In this document: in pieces, positions 11,695-25,300 of the stretch
Layout: each line of letters starts with the position of its first letter
How positions within the stretch are numbered: the stretch's first letter is position 1
NCBI GenBank assembly: GCA_014549065.1
Contig: JACDOX010000021.1
Location: 1,570,135 to 1,634,134, forward strand
Source of the DNA: Cardinalis cardinalis
Lineage: Eukaryota > Chordata > Aves > Passeriformes > Cardinalidae
DNA length: 64,000 nt
Direction of reading: 5' to 3'
Made by a program: the position numbers and the translations under genes
Notes under the pieces: model-generated
What the model was told of the DNA's origin: nothing
The model's input: only the letters and a program-made list of their open reading frames with translations
Databases searched by the model: none

Positions 11695-14600
11695 CAATTA
11701 CACAGAAATGAGTCACCACTGCTCGGATATCACCTTGCTGTAGGTAGGGTGAACCATTGTGAAGTTCTTTTATCTCACTGTAGTTATTTGCNCTGAGCCT
11801 CTCAAGCAAAGCTAAGGACACAATACGAGGTAGAGGACCTATTTCACTCAACTTCTCTATGATTTTTCTGTAGCTAAAACCTTCTTGTGGAAGGAGACAG
11901 AACTTCTCAGTCCTCCATAATGTGAAATCTTCACACTGGAAATTTAACCCAAATGGAGGTGCTGATGTACATTCACTGAAACTTTTGCCCAAACTCTTTG
12001 GGAAAAGTTCTGAATTTGCTGGGGTTTTTTTGTTTGTTTGTTTGTTTGTTTTTTCAATGTATCACATTAACTCTTCCATCTGTGTGGAGNAATATGGTCA
12101 CTGGTTTGCAAATAGGAAGAGAATATGATAGACTTAACAATTTAACAGAAGAAATCTGTGTGTATTTTTTCCCATTTCCTCACGGCTGTATAATAAATTT
12201 AGAAGCCCTGAAACTAATTGTCTATCTTCTTTCATGTGAAAACATGTTATGTTTGTGTCTTCACTCAAAGCAGGACGCTTCCCTGTCAGTTTCTGTCAAT
12301 GCAATTCTGAAAAAAGCTCTNTTGCGTTGGCGAAATTAATTTAAGATTGTTCCTACTTGTAAAAAATCCACTTAATTTTCTAATTATCCTACCCTGATGT
12401 GTCAAAATGATAATGTCACTACATATCAGCAAAAAGGTCAGAGGAAAAAAATAATTGCATCTAGTATCATGCTTGGTACTGGGAGAAGGCTGTAAGTGGT
12501 TTAAATTACATGGAAACCAAAGTTTGGTGGTTTTTCTTTTTTTTTTTTTTTTAGAAGAGAAGTTCACATTTTAGTTTTTACGTTGTACAATAACCTGTGT
12601 CTTGCTGTCTGTCTTTTACTGATGAAAGCAGGACCTTATTGAGGAAAAAAATAACTGGCCTCTTTCAAAGTGCAGTAAGGGTCTTGAAAATGTACTCAAA
12701 ACCCCCAAGTGCAATGTTCTTTAAAAAACAAAAAGGCAAAAACTTTCAGAATTCTAAAGCAGAGCTACAATTCCCAGTAGCATATTCTATAGAGAAGTTA
12801 GGGTGAAAGAGATAATCTGTCTTATTCCATTCAGTTTGATTTCACTATATAACATATGTATGTATGCATCTATGGAGAGAGAGAAGTGTATTTGTGTGTG
12901 CATCAATATATTTTAAGTTAAAATTTGGGTTACTTCAGTATCTGACNTATCTTGACAGCTCACAGATATTCTACTTTGCTTCTCTACAGTTTTGAAATCC
13001 TTCTTGCTTATGAATTCCATGCACAGTGCCCTGCTGGAAGCTCAGTCCAGAACACTTCTGTTAAGTTTGGAATAGTTTGAACAACAGCAAGGCAAAGCAG
13101 ATTGTGTTATTTATTCTCACTACTTATTGTTGTTCCAGCCCATTAAAGAAATATTCCCCATGTCCCATAGGCCNTATGAATTCTGTTGGAAACATATTTT
13201 ATTTTAAAATACAAGAAAATGTATTGAACTTCTAATGTAGGTTCATGCTAATGAGAAAAGAAAGGTTGGTAAATAGAAATTGTGCAACTCAGATATAAAT
13301 TTTATTTTAATAAACATGTTAAAAAATATAAAAATATATGAAGAACAGAGGTGTTGTTCTCCTTTTGTCATATATAAATAAGAACTATATACTCAATTTA
13401 TACAGGACTTCTCTTAAATTATTACCACAATTTGTATGTGAGATTTGAGGTCTTTATTAATTCAGCAACAGTTAATACATCTGCACTTTCAAGACGGTGG
13501 GCAAAGAAAGCTTTTGCCTCACACTTGCATGAAATTGGAATTGAATGGACTGTGCTAAAATTAAATCAAGGAGAGAAATAAAAAAAAGGCACGGAGTCAC
13601 ATTGAAATCTGCTATGTCTCACTTGACTAATAATAAAATATAAATGCTATAAAAATATAGCAGAGAGTCATTCCCAGGCCATGTTATCATCAACTTTTTA
13701 TCTCCCTTTCATGACTTTTTAATACTCTTTATCAAACTTGGTCTAAATTTCAGCTGAAGAGTTGCATTTACTGTAATTTCATCTTCCTGTTGAGAGTTTC
13801 CACATTTCAACAGAGAAAGATGAAAAACAGCTCTTCCTTTCTTTCNCCACATGCAAGAAGGAAACAACGAGTTCTGAGTGAAATTTGCAATCTAGACCTG
13901 GCTTAAATTCTGGGAGCACCAACTGGACACATGTAAGGAAGGAACATCACCCATTTTTTAGTCAATAATCCACTGTTTTAGGCACTCAAAGAAGAGATAG
14001 GGCAAGGANATTCAATTTTCTTCTCTACCTGTGGCGATTCAGTCACAGATCTCCCATTACTCACAAGTGTATCCCAGTTAANCTGCGAGGTGTGATTGTG
14101 CCTTTCTCTGGAGTTATCCCACTGACAGTGTTCCACTTACTCTCGTGGTGCTTTCATATNCAGTGGAATTAGGTCTCAAATCCTGGCACTCTAGATTAGT
14201 TCCTAATCCCTAATTTATGGAGTTATTTTCCCTTGTTCTCTCACACTGGCTAAACAAATGGCATTGACTGGGAAGACTGCGAGTGCCCTAAAATAAAATA
14301 TGCTCCACCATATGAACAGAGCACTCTCAGCATGATGAGAATATTAAACCTTGATCCCTCCTCCCCATGTGAGAGCCTGAATGATGGGGCTCTGCAGCAC
14401 AAGGTAGTGAGACAGAATTACTTCATTTTCCATGGTGGGACAAGTGCCTGCATTGTTTTACTGGAGAGCTACAAACATCCAAGCATAAAACAACCCTCTA
14501 CAATTTATTGTGAAAATAATTAACCACTGAAAGAATCTGCCTGGGGATATGGCTGATTTTTTTTTGTTGTATGAGGCTTTGAAATAATGCTTCAACAGAC

Positions 14601-15447
14601 ATTGAAAAGAAATTATTGTTTCATTTTAACCTATTTTTGTCTTATTTGAACAACTAGTTTTAGGTTTTATGCAAGAGTCAGTTGGTGAAATTTGAAGTAT
14701 CCTAAGCTGAAAGGCAATAGATGATTTTTATCTCTTCTGTGCCTAAAATCTATCATTTTTTTTAAAGTTGCCTTGTGATTTTTGTGTATTGCTATTNATT
14801 GTCCATTCTTTTTGTCCCTTGCTTCATAATTCTGAAAAAAAAANCCCAAACCTACATTTAATTTAGTGAAATATATATTTAAGGTCACCTAATTTATTCT
14901 TGTAATTAACATTTCAATGTTTGTTAACATAATGGTACTTAGAGCATTGTAAATTGTAAACTACTAATCTTGACACAAGTTTCTGTATTTGATTAAAATA
15001 TTCTGCAAAGGATTTTGGCATAACACTAACCAAGAGAATGAAAAGGTAAAAAATTATTTTACTGGTTGGTTTTTTAGAAAGCTGGAGTAATAAATTAAAA
15101 TTAGGAGTCCTTCAAGAGACTTGGAGGGAAATCAAAATTCTATAAAGCTACTTTNCCATTAATAGATTAATTCATTATCAATAAATCACATGTTAATGGG
15201 AAATACAAACAAGTCATATTTTATATTTAGATTTTTAAGTAATATTCTGCATGAAATAAATATACCCCATTATGTGCTGGCCCACTAAAGGTGAGGTAAA
15301 CTCAGCACTCTCCACAACAACAGCCACAGAGGTGTTTTTTCATTTTTCAAAATTATATCATTACTTTCCAACACAGAAAGGCCATGCAGAGGAAGCAATG
15401 ACATAAGATTCACATAAAGTTTATCACGACNTCAACTCCCTTGCAAG
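11695..15447. other. AT-rich non-coding DNA
   Basis: Contains the TTTG microsatellite and long AT-rich stretches around 13.2-13.7 kb. The small frames present have no recognisable domain. Confidence 0.55.
12025..12054. repeat. TTTG microsatellite
   Basis: A T-rich run containing about five gttt units. Confidence 0.9.
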
Positions 15448-15790
15448 CAAATCCAAATGCTGCACAAAAACTTGTCCAATCAAGTTTTGAAATATCTCAA
15501 AGGATAAATATTTTTATAGCCTTTCATTAAGAAAAAAGCTTTTCTTCATATTTATTGAAATTTCCTACATTTCAATTGTTATCTGTTGCCCCCTGTATTT
15601 TCCCTGTGCTCATCCAAGAGTCTGCTCCATGTTCTCCCAGGCAGCTCAGGACAGCAATATGATCTTAGTCTTCAATTGCTAAGGCAAAAGAAACCAAATT
15701 CTCTCAACCTCTTCTACTCTGTCCTCCTCAGCAAAGTGTATTTTTTACAGGGCTAAAGGTCCTACAACTCCAAGTCACTGCAGATGCAAA
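15448..15790 (-). mobile_element. Old diverged CR1 fragment (antisense)
   Basis: tgttgccccctgtattttcc, agagtctgctccatgttctc and ctcaacctcttctactctg keep the order of the antisense CR1 3' region but with many changes. This copy is much older than the 16.7 kb copy nearby. Confidence 0.5.
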
Positions 15791-16665
15791 GCTGGGACAA
15801 GTTTTACACGAAAATGAGAATGGCTGCTCTTCTGGAAGAATCTTGAGATATATTCACCCAAGCTCATGTCACAGAACAGGGGAGAAAATTTGCATTTTTG
15901 CCCCACCATGATGGATTAAGTGCTCTGAATGCACATTAATGAATTCTGGTCAGCCTGCTGAGGCTGTTAATAAGGGACTATTGCANTCTTGGATACATCT
16001 ATGGGAGTATGTGCCAAATACTGCAGGTAATGGCTGTGCTAAGTTACTGTCAAACCAGTGGCAATAGCTGGTCACTAAATCTTAACTGGGCTTNTACTGC
16101 AGCTGAAACAAGCCAGGAATACTGAATTTTTTCCTCCTGACTGAAAAAAAGAGAGTCTTGATATCCAGAAATACTTCAAGTAGGACAGAGGGACCAAGGT
16201 GATATGTGAAGAGTTTAAGGATTCAAAGAAGGGTTTTAAAAAAAGAAAAAAAAATCCAAAGACACTACAGGGAACTCTAGAAAGGAGGTATAAAGGCATA
16301 CTCTTTTGTATTGGGAAAGCCTGCTGTGGTGGCAGGACCATCTGAGGTTAGGGAAAATACAGCAGAAAACTCCTTGGTGCAAAAAGAAACTGCAGCCTTG
16401 GAGCGTTGCTCCTTTTTACTCTGTCATACAGGAATAAAGAATTCCATAGCACAAGGCTCCCTTAGATAAGGACCTCCCCCATCCTTAGGGGAAGTATCTG
16501 GCAGAAGGAACATCAGCAGATCTGTTCCAACATATCCTGCCATCCCTAATGGGCAATACTCAACACTCAAGAGAGGGAAAGGGAACTGAACCACGTCTGC
16601 TCCTCCACTGCTCCTCAAAATCCACCAGGAACAGGGAAATCAGGATTCAGTGGGTTAAAACCGGA

Positions 16666-16899
16666 TTACAGAATGGTTTGGGTTGGAAGGGACCTTAAAG
16701 CTCATCTCATTCCACCTCCTGCCCTCTGCAGGGAAACCTTCCACTATCCCAGGTTGCTCCAAGCCCCAGTGTCCAACCTGGCCTTGGATATTTCCAGGGA
16801 TCCACAGCTCCTCTGAGCACCCTGTGCCAGGGCCTCCCCACCCTCAAAGGGAAGAATTCATTAAATTCTCTTCTCATTTAATTTTGAAGTGATTTTCCC
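16666..16899 (-). mobile_element. CR1 LINE 3' fragment (antisense)
   Basis: ttacagaatggtttgggttg, gaagggaccttaaagctcat, ggttgctccaagccccagtg and gggatccacagctcctctga are near-consensus. A relatively young copy. Confidence 0.9.
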
Positions 16900-19502
16900 C
16901 TTGATTTTCCTGAGACACAATTTCACCAGATATCTGCAAAACCTTATTCCTGGAAGTGCTGGGCTGATTTTTATCACAAGCAGAAAGTGATGATGAAATT
17001 AGAGGAAAACATATCCTCACCAAATCAAATTACTTTGCTGTTGAATGCTTGGAGCTTTAAAATAAATAGTGCTTAGTAATACAGGGATTGGAAGGAAAGT
17101 CACAAAGTAGAAAAGATTATTTTGTGAAACAAGCCAGAAAAGAGACACATAAATCTAAATGAACTGCAAACTAGAAAGGTATTTGTTCCATTAACAGATT
17201 TTACATAGGTTTTAAATAAAATCCTGTGGTTTTATTAAAAAAAGGCTATTTCAATTCATGTCAAGCCANTGCTATTCCATGTTTCCTGAACATCACCTTT
17301 ATAAATATTTATTGATTTCAGGCAATGGTTTATAAAATTAAAGGCAGTAAAAACCCCAAACGTCTGGTTGGGTAGAACACATATTANAAAGCTTAGTCAG
17401 TTAATTTGCCTCAAATATGACTCCATCAAACGATGTAAACCTAATTTCAGAAGCCAACACTTTTTAATCATGTGGAAGAAGGACCTTTTTAAGACATAAT
17501 CCCCCTTTTTTCCCCCTGTGTGTGTGGGTATTTAGACTAAACATGACAGTAAGTAGCTAGAAAGAATGCTTTAAAATTTTACTGTGGCTGCTATTTCACC
17601 ACAATTTTGGGAAGCCTCAAGCTGANGTGAAATCAAAGATTTATCTTCTGGTTCAGAATAAATGATCCTATATACAGGTCACTTCATAACAGGCCACAAT
17701 AGGGCTTTAATTGTTTTCTATGATGCTGCTGTGCTTTCAGCTGAAAAGGGTATAAAAGATGCATGCCAGCATAATCTAAACTTCTGTACATCTTCTACAG
17801 TAAAAATTGATGTTAACACAGAAAAATACAACTGGAGAGTACCATTAGAGACAAATAACCAGTACAGTAAAAATAGGAAACTACACTAAATGCCGAAGAA
17901 ATTCAATTTTGGTACCTTACATAATCAAACAGAAAATGGGTTTCTAAGTTTCTTGATGGGTTTTTTNATGTTTTTTTCCCTCATTTAATTCTGTCTTCAG
18001 TGATATCCAACACATGAAAAGAAGGGTCATGACCAATTTTCAGCACTGAATCTCACATGTACTATCAGGGCCTTTGAACGACTATTGTGACTCCCACTTC
18101 TGTACAGTGTTAAAAATTAATGATGGAGCTCTTGGTGTCACAAGCACAACAGTCTTGAAAAAATGCTCCAGACTATCAGTGCCTGACTTTTCCTTTGTTG
18201 CCACCTGTCTGATAAGCCAGCAAAGATAAAATAGCATTAAACCATTGTTTTGAGGGCCCTTTTGCTCTGTTTCTAAGCACGTAGCTGAAAGCTGATGACA
18301 GGTTTGCTCATAAACAGGTCTCTTGGCCAGCTTGGTCTGTGAGCTGGACTCATTGGAAGGGTTACTTATTCATGGTCTGAAATAACTTTTGAGATAGAGT
18401 TGATAAAAACAAACTCTTTAGTGAATTCATTATCCATCCAGTCTTCAGCTTTCCTCCAGCCTTCAGCATATCCATGCATTTCCCCAGGGTTAGGCTAATG
18501 TGTTTCTCAATTCCTGGATTGCTTTAACAACATGAATAAAAGAAGATAACAAAATGAATTCCCAAACCCATCCATGAGTTTTGAATTTTAAGTATTTTGT
18601 TGTTTCAAGGCAAGCCCTATAAACAGAATATTTTCAATATTTCAGATAGAAAAGGTTTGTGAAACACCTCCATGGTGTCTTACTGCCCACCAGACAAATA
18701 ATTTTATACCTGTGTCATGAAGAGCAAATCAACAATGGCACCTTCTAGAAAATTAATTAAGAGCAAAAAGCTCTTAATGATCACAGGCTATTTTAGATAA
18801 GGCTTNATACTAGGGAGTTTCCAATCATAAAATGTGAAAAAAAAAACCTTTAAAGAAAACCAATGAGAACATGTATGTATGCTTCCTGCTGTCAAGTATT
18901 TCGGATTCTTTTCAAGTCTTTCTGTGATATTTTATAAATACAAAAATTGAAACATAAATAGTTGTAGAAGGTTGATTCATTTGTCAGATTAATGACACTA
19001 GGACTCAGTGCCCTGGCAACATAGATGACATTACACTTTTTCAGATTTTGACCTGTTAAACATTTCCCAAGGAAGTTGTAGTGCTTTGTATGACTTTACA
19101 GACATGAGGATTGATTTTCTTCTTAACCTGTCACAGACCCTGAAAAAGCTTCAGTGTTTCATAGGTGATGAAGTAAAAATGACTGCTTTGCTGTAAAAAA
19201 ATACATGCATTGAAATAATGTCTGCCTTGGATGACCTCCTGAATTCCTCTGACTTTAGGTAGATAAACTGTACAATCCACTATAATGTAGGTTTCTTATA
19301 GTGCCAAGAAAGAGAGATCTCAAGATATTTGATATTTTAAGATATGAAAGTCTTGAACTGCTCTAAATTCAATGGTATCACAAAGAAAAACAAAACTTTC
19401 CTGGGTCCTGCTTCAGCTGTTTTCCTGTTGGGAATTCTTTGGTTTAAAGAAAGTTCTCATAGAGCACTAGGAGTGAAAAAAACAGGTTTTTCATAGGTGC
19501 AC
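16900..19502. other. AT-rich non-coding DNA
   Basis: No gene or recognised repeat apart from the hairpin at 18756. Confidence 0.55.
18756..18778. other. Perfect 9-bp hairpin with a five-A loop
   Basis: attaagagc, aaaaa, gctcttaat form a perfect inverted repeat in AT-rich DNA. No gene ends nearby, so a terminator role is not supported. It may be chance. Confidence 0.6.
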
Positions 19503-19560
19503 AAAGAATCACAGAATTGTTATAGCTGGAAAAGACCTTCAAGATCACCCAGTCCAACTG
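19503..19560 (-). mobile_element. CR1 fragment, first part (antisense), interrupted by an LTR
   Basis: aagaatcacagaattg and ctggaaaagaccttcaagat match the CR1 3' end in reverse. Similarity breaks off where LTR sequence begins and related CR1 sequence resumes after 20013. Confidence 0.75.
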
Positions 19561-20013
19561 ATGCCTAGAGAGGCTGACCTAGANCAGAGGTTAGACAGAG
19601 ANAAAAATAAAGNAGGGATTTATTAAAAGGCCTTAATGGATCCNCCTTGGGCAGCACAAGAGCCCAGCCAGGGCTGCACCCAAGATGAACCAAAATGGTC
19701 ACAAAATGGACAACTGGTCACGGGGTCTCTCACTTTGATNAGTTCTGCTCCATTTGCATATTGGAGTTNATTGTCCAATTACAGCTTCAGGTTATGAAAT
19801 CCCATCCTTCTTGTTTGTCTTTCGTCAGTCCATGTCGTTTGTGCTCTTGGGCCTGAGATTTGATCATTTGTCCTTGGTCCCCAGCTAGAGAAGGAATTGT
19901 TTTGTTTCCCTACTCTGTGAAGAGAGCTCACCACACTTAACATGAAGCTCAGACCCACACACTAAAGCAGCCCAGAATCTGAAAATTAGAAAAGTTAAAC
20001 TTAAGGCATNACA
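19561..20013 (-). mobile_element. Antisense LTR nested in a CR1
   Basis: Sequence between two parts of a CR1 has LTR character in reverse orientation. The plus strand starts with aataaag..ggatttattaaaagg (a reversed polyadenylation signal) near 19608 and ends ttaaggcatnaca. Internal blocks such as ggtcacaaaatggacaactgg and ccatttgcatattgg are typical of dispersed avian LTRs. The left edge and target duplication could not be fixed. Six or more N bases lie in it. Confidence 0.55.
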
Positions 20014-20230
20014 ATCACGAACCAAGTTACATCCACAAGCCCTTCCTTCATCTCCTATGTGGGCCACTTTTTCATNGAAGGAGATTAGGTTGGTCAAACA
20101 GGACCCTTCTGCTTTTCATAAATCCANGTTGGCTGGACTTGATCTCTTGGCTGTCCTTCATGTGTATTGGCACCCAGGATGATCTCTTCCATAACCTTGC
20201 TTGGAACAGAGGTGTAAAGCTCTGGTCCCA
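20014..20230 (-). mobile_element. CR1 fragment, second part (antisense)
   Basis: agcccttccttcatctccta, gaaggagattaggttggtca, aacaggacccttctgc and ttttcataaatcc are antisense CR1 coding sequence. It may be the other half of the copy at 19503, although the two parts come from different positions in CR1 and could be separate insertions. Confidence 0.7.
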
Positions 20231-20550
20231 GTAAGTTTATTTAAAAGTTTATTTAATGTAAGATACCACATTTCCCTGAGNTGGCGCAAAGGAGAACTCA
20301 ACAAAAGACTCCAAGAGGTTAAAAGCCAAACTTTACTGGCAAATTTCAGAAGATCAGGAATTTGGCAAAACTTAAGGCAAGAATTCAATCAAAATAAAGC
20401 ACAAAATTTCACAAAGCACTGACTTAACAAATTCTAACCCATCCAACCCTAAATTACCCAGATTTCAAGAAGAGAAAATTAGGAGTAGGANAGGAGANNA
20501 AGAGAGNAAAAAAAAAAAAGAGAAAAGCACCCATACTACTGAGATCACAT
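20231..20550 (-). mobile_element. Possible second antisense LTR fragment
   Basis: CR1 similarity stops at about 20230 and is followed by sequence with gactccaagaggttaaaagcc and aactttactggcaaatttc, which I associate with dispersed avian LTRs. It ends in an A-rich run near 20506-20520. Boundaries are not defined and no target duplication is seen. It may instead be unrelated intergenic DNA. Confidence 0.3.
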
Positions 20551-21867
20551 TAAAAGGGTAATAAAGATCTCAGTAATTATTTTGTATGTTTTTATAGACA
20601 CTACCTGTACCACTCTTTATTTGCAGGGAATAACCTCTTGTTAGCCAGAACAACACCTGCTAGCAAGACTTGCACTTTCATTTTGTTTGGTTTTTTTTTT
20701 ACTGCAAGATGCCAGTTATCACATCTGTCCTCTTGACCACATTAAACACTTTCAGTTCATAGGATATATAAATCTATTTTTCTGCACTGAGTCTAACTCC
20801 CCTTTGTTTCTCTTGTGTNTGTCCTTTAACAAGGTAATAAATATCAGTTTGTCACCCAGTGAGAGGCCAGCTGTGGAAGTCAAGCTGAGTTTCACTGTCC
20901 AAAAGGGGAGGAAAAATTACTTAGAGGTAGAGAGGGTCAGACTCATGTGAGGTCTGCTGTTTGACCTCCCTGAACAGGCACTTGGGCTCTGCATTTGCTT
21001 TGGTTTTCCTTTTCAGCAGCACAGAGAGCCAGGGCAGTTACAGNAGCAGCAGCAGGGGAAGTGGAGAGATCACAGGTAGCAACAACATGAGGCATAGAAA
21101 GTCCAGGTGAGAAAGGAAATGCATAAATCTGGATTAAAAAAATGCCATTTGCAGAAAGTTGCTGCTNTTTTAATTTTTTAAAAATATAACCTTGTACTAG
21201 TAATTAATGGATTTTAAAAAAAATACTTCTCAGAACATACAATTTAATAGATCTTGTTTTGAGCACCACCTCAAAATGAAATTTTCCAGAATTTAGGAAA
21301 GAGGAGAACAACTTGTGTTCCTGACCCTGTTTGTCATCGTCATAGATTGAAATGTCAGGAATGAGGGACAGATGTTCTACAGCAACAGAATTCTCCTTTT
21401 AAAATGAGATAGGATTCACCACCAACTGAGCAACATAACTGCATAAATCAAATTCATCTCAACCACGAGCTATATATTTGCTTACACTGTCTTTACAAGC
21501 CACTATAATACATTTTCTGGGGCAGTTATTCTTTTTAATGTATTCAGTGAACTAGAAAAGGCTTCACTTGGGTGTCTTAGACTTACTCATTAGGCCACAG
21601 TAACTCAATCACTTGCAATTATTTCTCCTTATCCACACTGAACGATCTGTGAGAGACTTAAGAGACAGCAAGAAAATAAAGAAGAAAACAAAGAAGGCAA
21701 ATAATTTGAAGCAACAATGAGTGAGAATAATGTGACACAATCTTAAGTGAAATAATCTTAGTAAGAATTAAGGTTTTAAAGGTGAGTAAAACTTAGGAAA
21801 CATGGGTGTTTTTATTGTTGTTCAGGCAGTAAGTCCACACAGTTAGTGATGAGTTTAAAAAAAAAGC
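20551..21867. other. Non-coding DNA
   Basis: An 87-codon plus frame at 20687-20950 has no recognisable domain. Part of this stretch may still belong to the LTR-like sequence that begins at 20231. Confidence 0.5.
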
Positions 21868-22315
21868 ATTAGAATAATAAAATGTTTAAGTTGGAACAGA
21901 CTTTTATGATCACTTTTTAAGTCCAACNCTTAACCCAGCACTAAAATTAGGCCACCACTAAACCCTGTTCCCCAAGGGCCATGTCAACATGTCTTTTAAG
22001 TCCCTCCAGGGATGGTAACTCCCCCACTGCCCTTCCAGAGCTTGACAACCCTTTCTGAGAACAAGATTTTCCTAAAATCCAAACGAAACCTCCCCTGGTA
22101 CAACCTGAGGCCATTTCCTCCAGTCCTATTGCTTGTTACTGGGAGAAGAGACTGCTCCCCACCTGGCTCCACTCTCCTTTCAGGGACTTGTAGGAAATGG
22201 TAAATTTCCCTCTGAGCCTCNTTTTCTCCAGNTCNCTCAGCCTCTCCTGGTTCTCCAGACCCTTCCCCAGCTCCNTTCCCTTCTCTGGATCTGCTCCAGC
22301 CCCTCAGTATCTTCT
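21868..22315 (-). mobile_element. CR1 LINE fragment (antisense)
   Basis: ccaccactaaaccctgttcc, aagtccctccagggatggta, acctgaggccatttcctcc and ctcctttcagggacttgtag follow CR1 order for about 450 bp. The distal part (ccagccctcag-type sequence) is pyrimidine-rich and carries several N. Confidence 0.88.
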
Positions 22316-25300
22316 AACATTTGACCTCACTGTCATAATCCATGCCATGAATTCTTTACAGCTTTTGAGCTAATAGAAGCAAGTGTCTTGTGAGAAAAAT
22401 GCCAGGGAATTCTTGTTGGGAGAATCCCATGGTGTGAGCACTCCAAGCATGTTACAAAGGCAGCTGTCAGTTCTGACATTCAGTGAACTTCAAGTGCTTG
22501 GATTTACAGCCTTAGGGAATATCTTGTGGAACATTTTTTCATAATTAAACATCTGAAGGGGTTTTGGTGTGTGTTATTGCATCACAAGGCATCAGCAAGG
22601 TTCCAGTTTGGGCCATTGGACAGACTGGAGCCCTCAGATCTATAGGAGCAAACATCTGACACCTCGGCCGCCTCAGTGACAGACAGCTGTGGGAGGTGGT
22701 TTTCTGTCACATGGCCAATGACTGAAAAAAGAATAATAATATAGCTTGATGGTAGCATTTTCTGACATTGACTGACAAAGAAAGAAGGCCAAGAGAAAGA
22801 ATCCTGGAGTTTCTCCCAGTGCATCATTTCCTAACATACTCTGTGTTTATACTTTTCCCNGGCCATGATAATATATTTTTCTCCTTCCATTCCCTCCCCT
22901 TCAAATACCTTTTTCAGGGTACATCTGTTCTTATTCTAATTATACCTTTTTTTTAATCACTCTGCATGCCTTTGTAATATTTGGTTACCTTTCTCACTGC
23001 TTTCTGCCTTAGCCTTACTCTTTTTTTGGTATTTCTATATGATTTGACTGTAAACACCTTTAAAAAAAAATCTTTCACTCCTCTGAATCCTGTTATTGGA
23101 GAAGGTTCAGCTGTATTAATTGAAACTTAAAAAATCACATGTACTGTGAAGCAGATGTCTGAAGGAGGATACTTTATCCTGAACAGTTTAAGCTCTAGAA
23201 AATAATAAGCCTGCTTTAAAGTCCTACAAGTTGAAGTATTAAACTTCATTGTGTAGTTCTCACCGAGGAACCTCCTGACAACCTGCTGTATGGGGTTTTT
23301 TCTCCTGCAATATCCATCCCTTAGGAATGCAGACAATACATGACAAACAACAGCCTGTGTCCAAGAAGTTTAAACCATCTCAACAGAACACATTCCTGTT
23401 TGTTTCTTTGTGGAAAAACCATTCAAATGCTTCAGCACCTAAGTTCTAAGGCAGACCAATTGACACTTGTTTTGTTCCATATCAGAAACTTAGGTTATTG
23501 GTCATAGTCAAATTTTTATGCCCCATCCTTTAACCATCATTTAATAAACCTTGTGAAACCTGTCACCTCCTGTGCACCAAAGAAAGCATTTATCTTCCAC
23601 ACAACCATGAATGGAGCCTCCAAAAATGCTCCTTGAAGGCTGCAATGAGTCAAATCACGCTTTTAAAGGGAGAATATGATTTAGGTTCTGTTCATTGCAC
23701 AGACAAACAGTTTTTGGGACTTGTTCTTCCTGAACACAGCAGCTGGAAATTTCTGCGTACAACTCTCACCATGCTGACAAACAGAGCACAGCCAATAAAC
23801 TCTGCTTGGGACTCCCCACAGTTGTGATGATGCCTGGTAGATTAATGAACAAGCGGAGCAAGATCTCCTCTCCAGAGCACACAGACTACAGATTTATCTT
23901 TTAGAAAACAGAGCCGTATTTTCTCTCATCTTTTCTCCAGCAGATGAGAGAAAAATATTTGCAGCCACGGCTGTGTTAACAAGAATGTACAAACATACAA
24001 CACCAGAAACAATAGCCCTTATCCCTCAGGCCTCAGAAGGAAAGCCTGTGTTTCACCACAAACTCAGCTCAGGAGAAATATATATATTTTTTGATCTGGA
24101 ATAATTCTGATATAGCAGAATATATCTGATTTCTGTACACAAGCCATAGGATTTCTTTCTTAGCATTACAAAGAGTATTTGGATCAGGTTTGTAGGTATG
24201 GATTGAGGTGAAATCCTTAAAGAAGGAATCTGCAACTCCCATCAACCACTCACTCACTGGCAGTTAGCAATAATTAGTAGAACTTGGTAATCTTTTTCAT
24301 TTGGTGTCCATGGCAAGGTGTTGGCAGCAGGGCCTGCAGGGAATCCTCTGTCAGGAGAATTTGGGGGCTGCTCCATCCAGCTCCAGATGGATATATTTGT
24401 ATCTCTGTAATATATATAAGAAAATATATATATTCTTAGGTTCATTTATACATCAAATAACTGCAGTATCACAGTAAGACCTTTTCCAATCTTACTGTGA
24501 GTCAAAAATGTCACATCTCATAGAGCAGTAGGAAGGTGACCCACACTTTTCATTGCTTAGTATAAGAGTACATGGCATAATTAAAGACTGTAACAAGTGA
24601 GGAGCAGTGGCTGTGATGTATCTTTTTGAGCCCAAAATGGCATCTCCTCTGCTGTGTCAAAGCTATTAAAANCCAAACCCTACTTAGATCCAGACAAAAT
24701 TGCTAACTTTTCACAGACATGATTGATAGGTCGTTGCAAATTGTTGAAAACCAACTAATTAGGCTTTTAGACAATCAATTGCACAATGATGGGCAGCAAA
24801 TGAGGAGGAACCAAGAAAATGCATATGCTTAGAAACTAATGACTTAAATACTCTAACTCACACATGCCAGGCAATTTAATCATAAGGAGTAAAAGCTGTG
24901 ACCTCTGAGAGAGATGNGGTAACTTGGCAATAAGGGAGGTANCATGGCATGATGCATTGGTCCTTCTTTGCCAGACCACTAAGAAATGATGAAATTATTT
25001 GTGTAACTTGCAGCAGCTTGAACTCATAATTGACCTAACTCTTTTGTTGTTTCAGATTTCAGCAAACTCCTCTCTTGTATACTTACAGCCCTAAGAAATG
25101 TGTGGGATTCAGAAACCTACATGCCCTGTTACAGCATAATACCCCATAAAGGCTGCTGAGTTTTCTCTCATCCACTCTTCCTACTCCTCCTACTTCTTCT
25201 TCAACAGATGTGCCTGAACCTGTCCCAGAAAGAAAGAAATATTTCAGTTTTTAGAATGTTTTGGTTGATTTGAAATGGTTGGAATGATTGGGAATGGCCT

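Noticed and set aside
18756..18778. Hairpin as a transcription terminator or microRNA precursor
   Set aside because: The stem is only 9 bp, too short for a microRNA precursor, and no transcription unit ends there.
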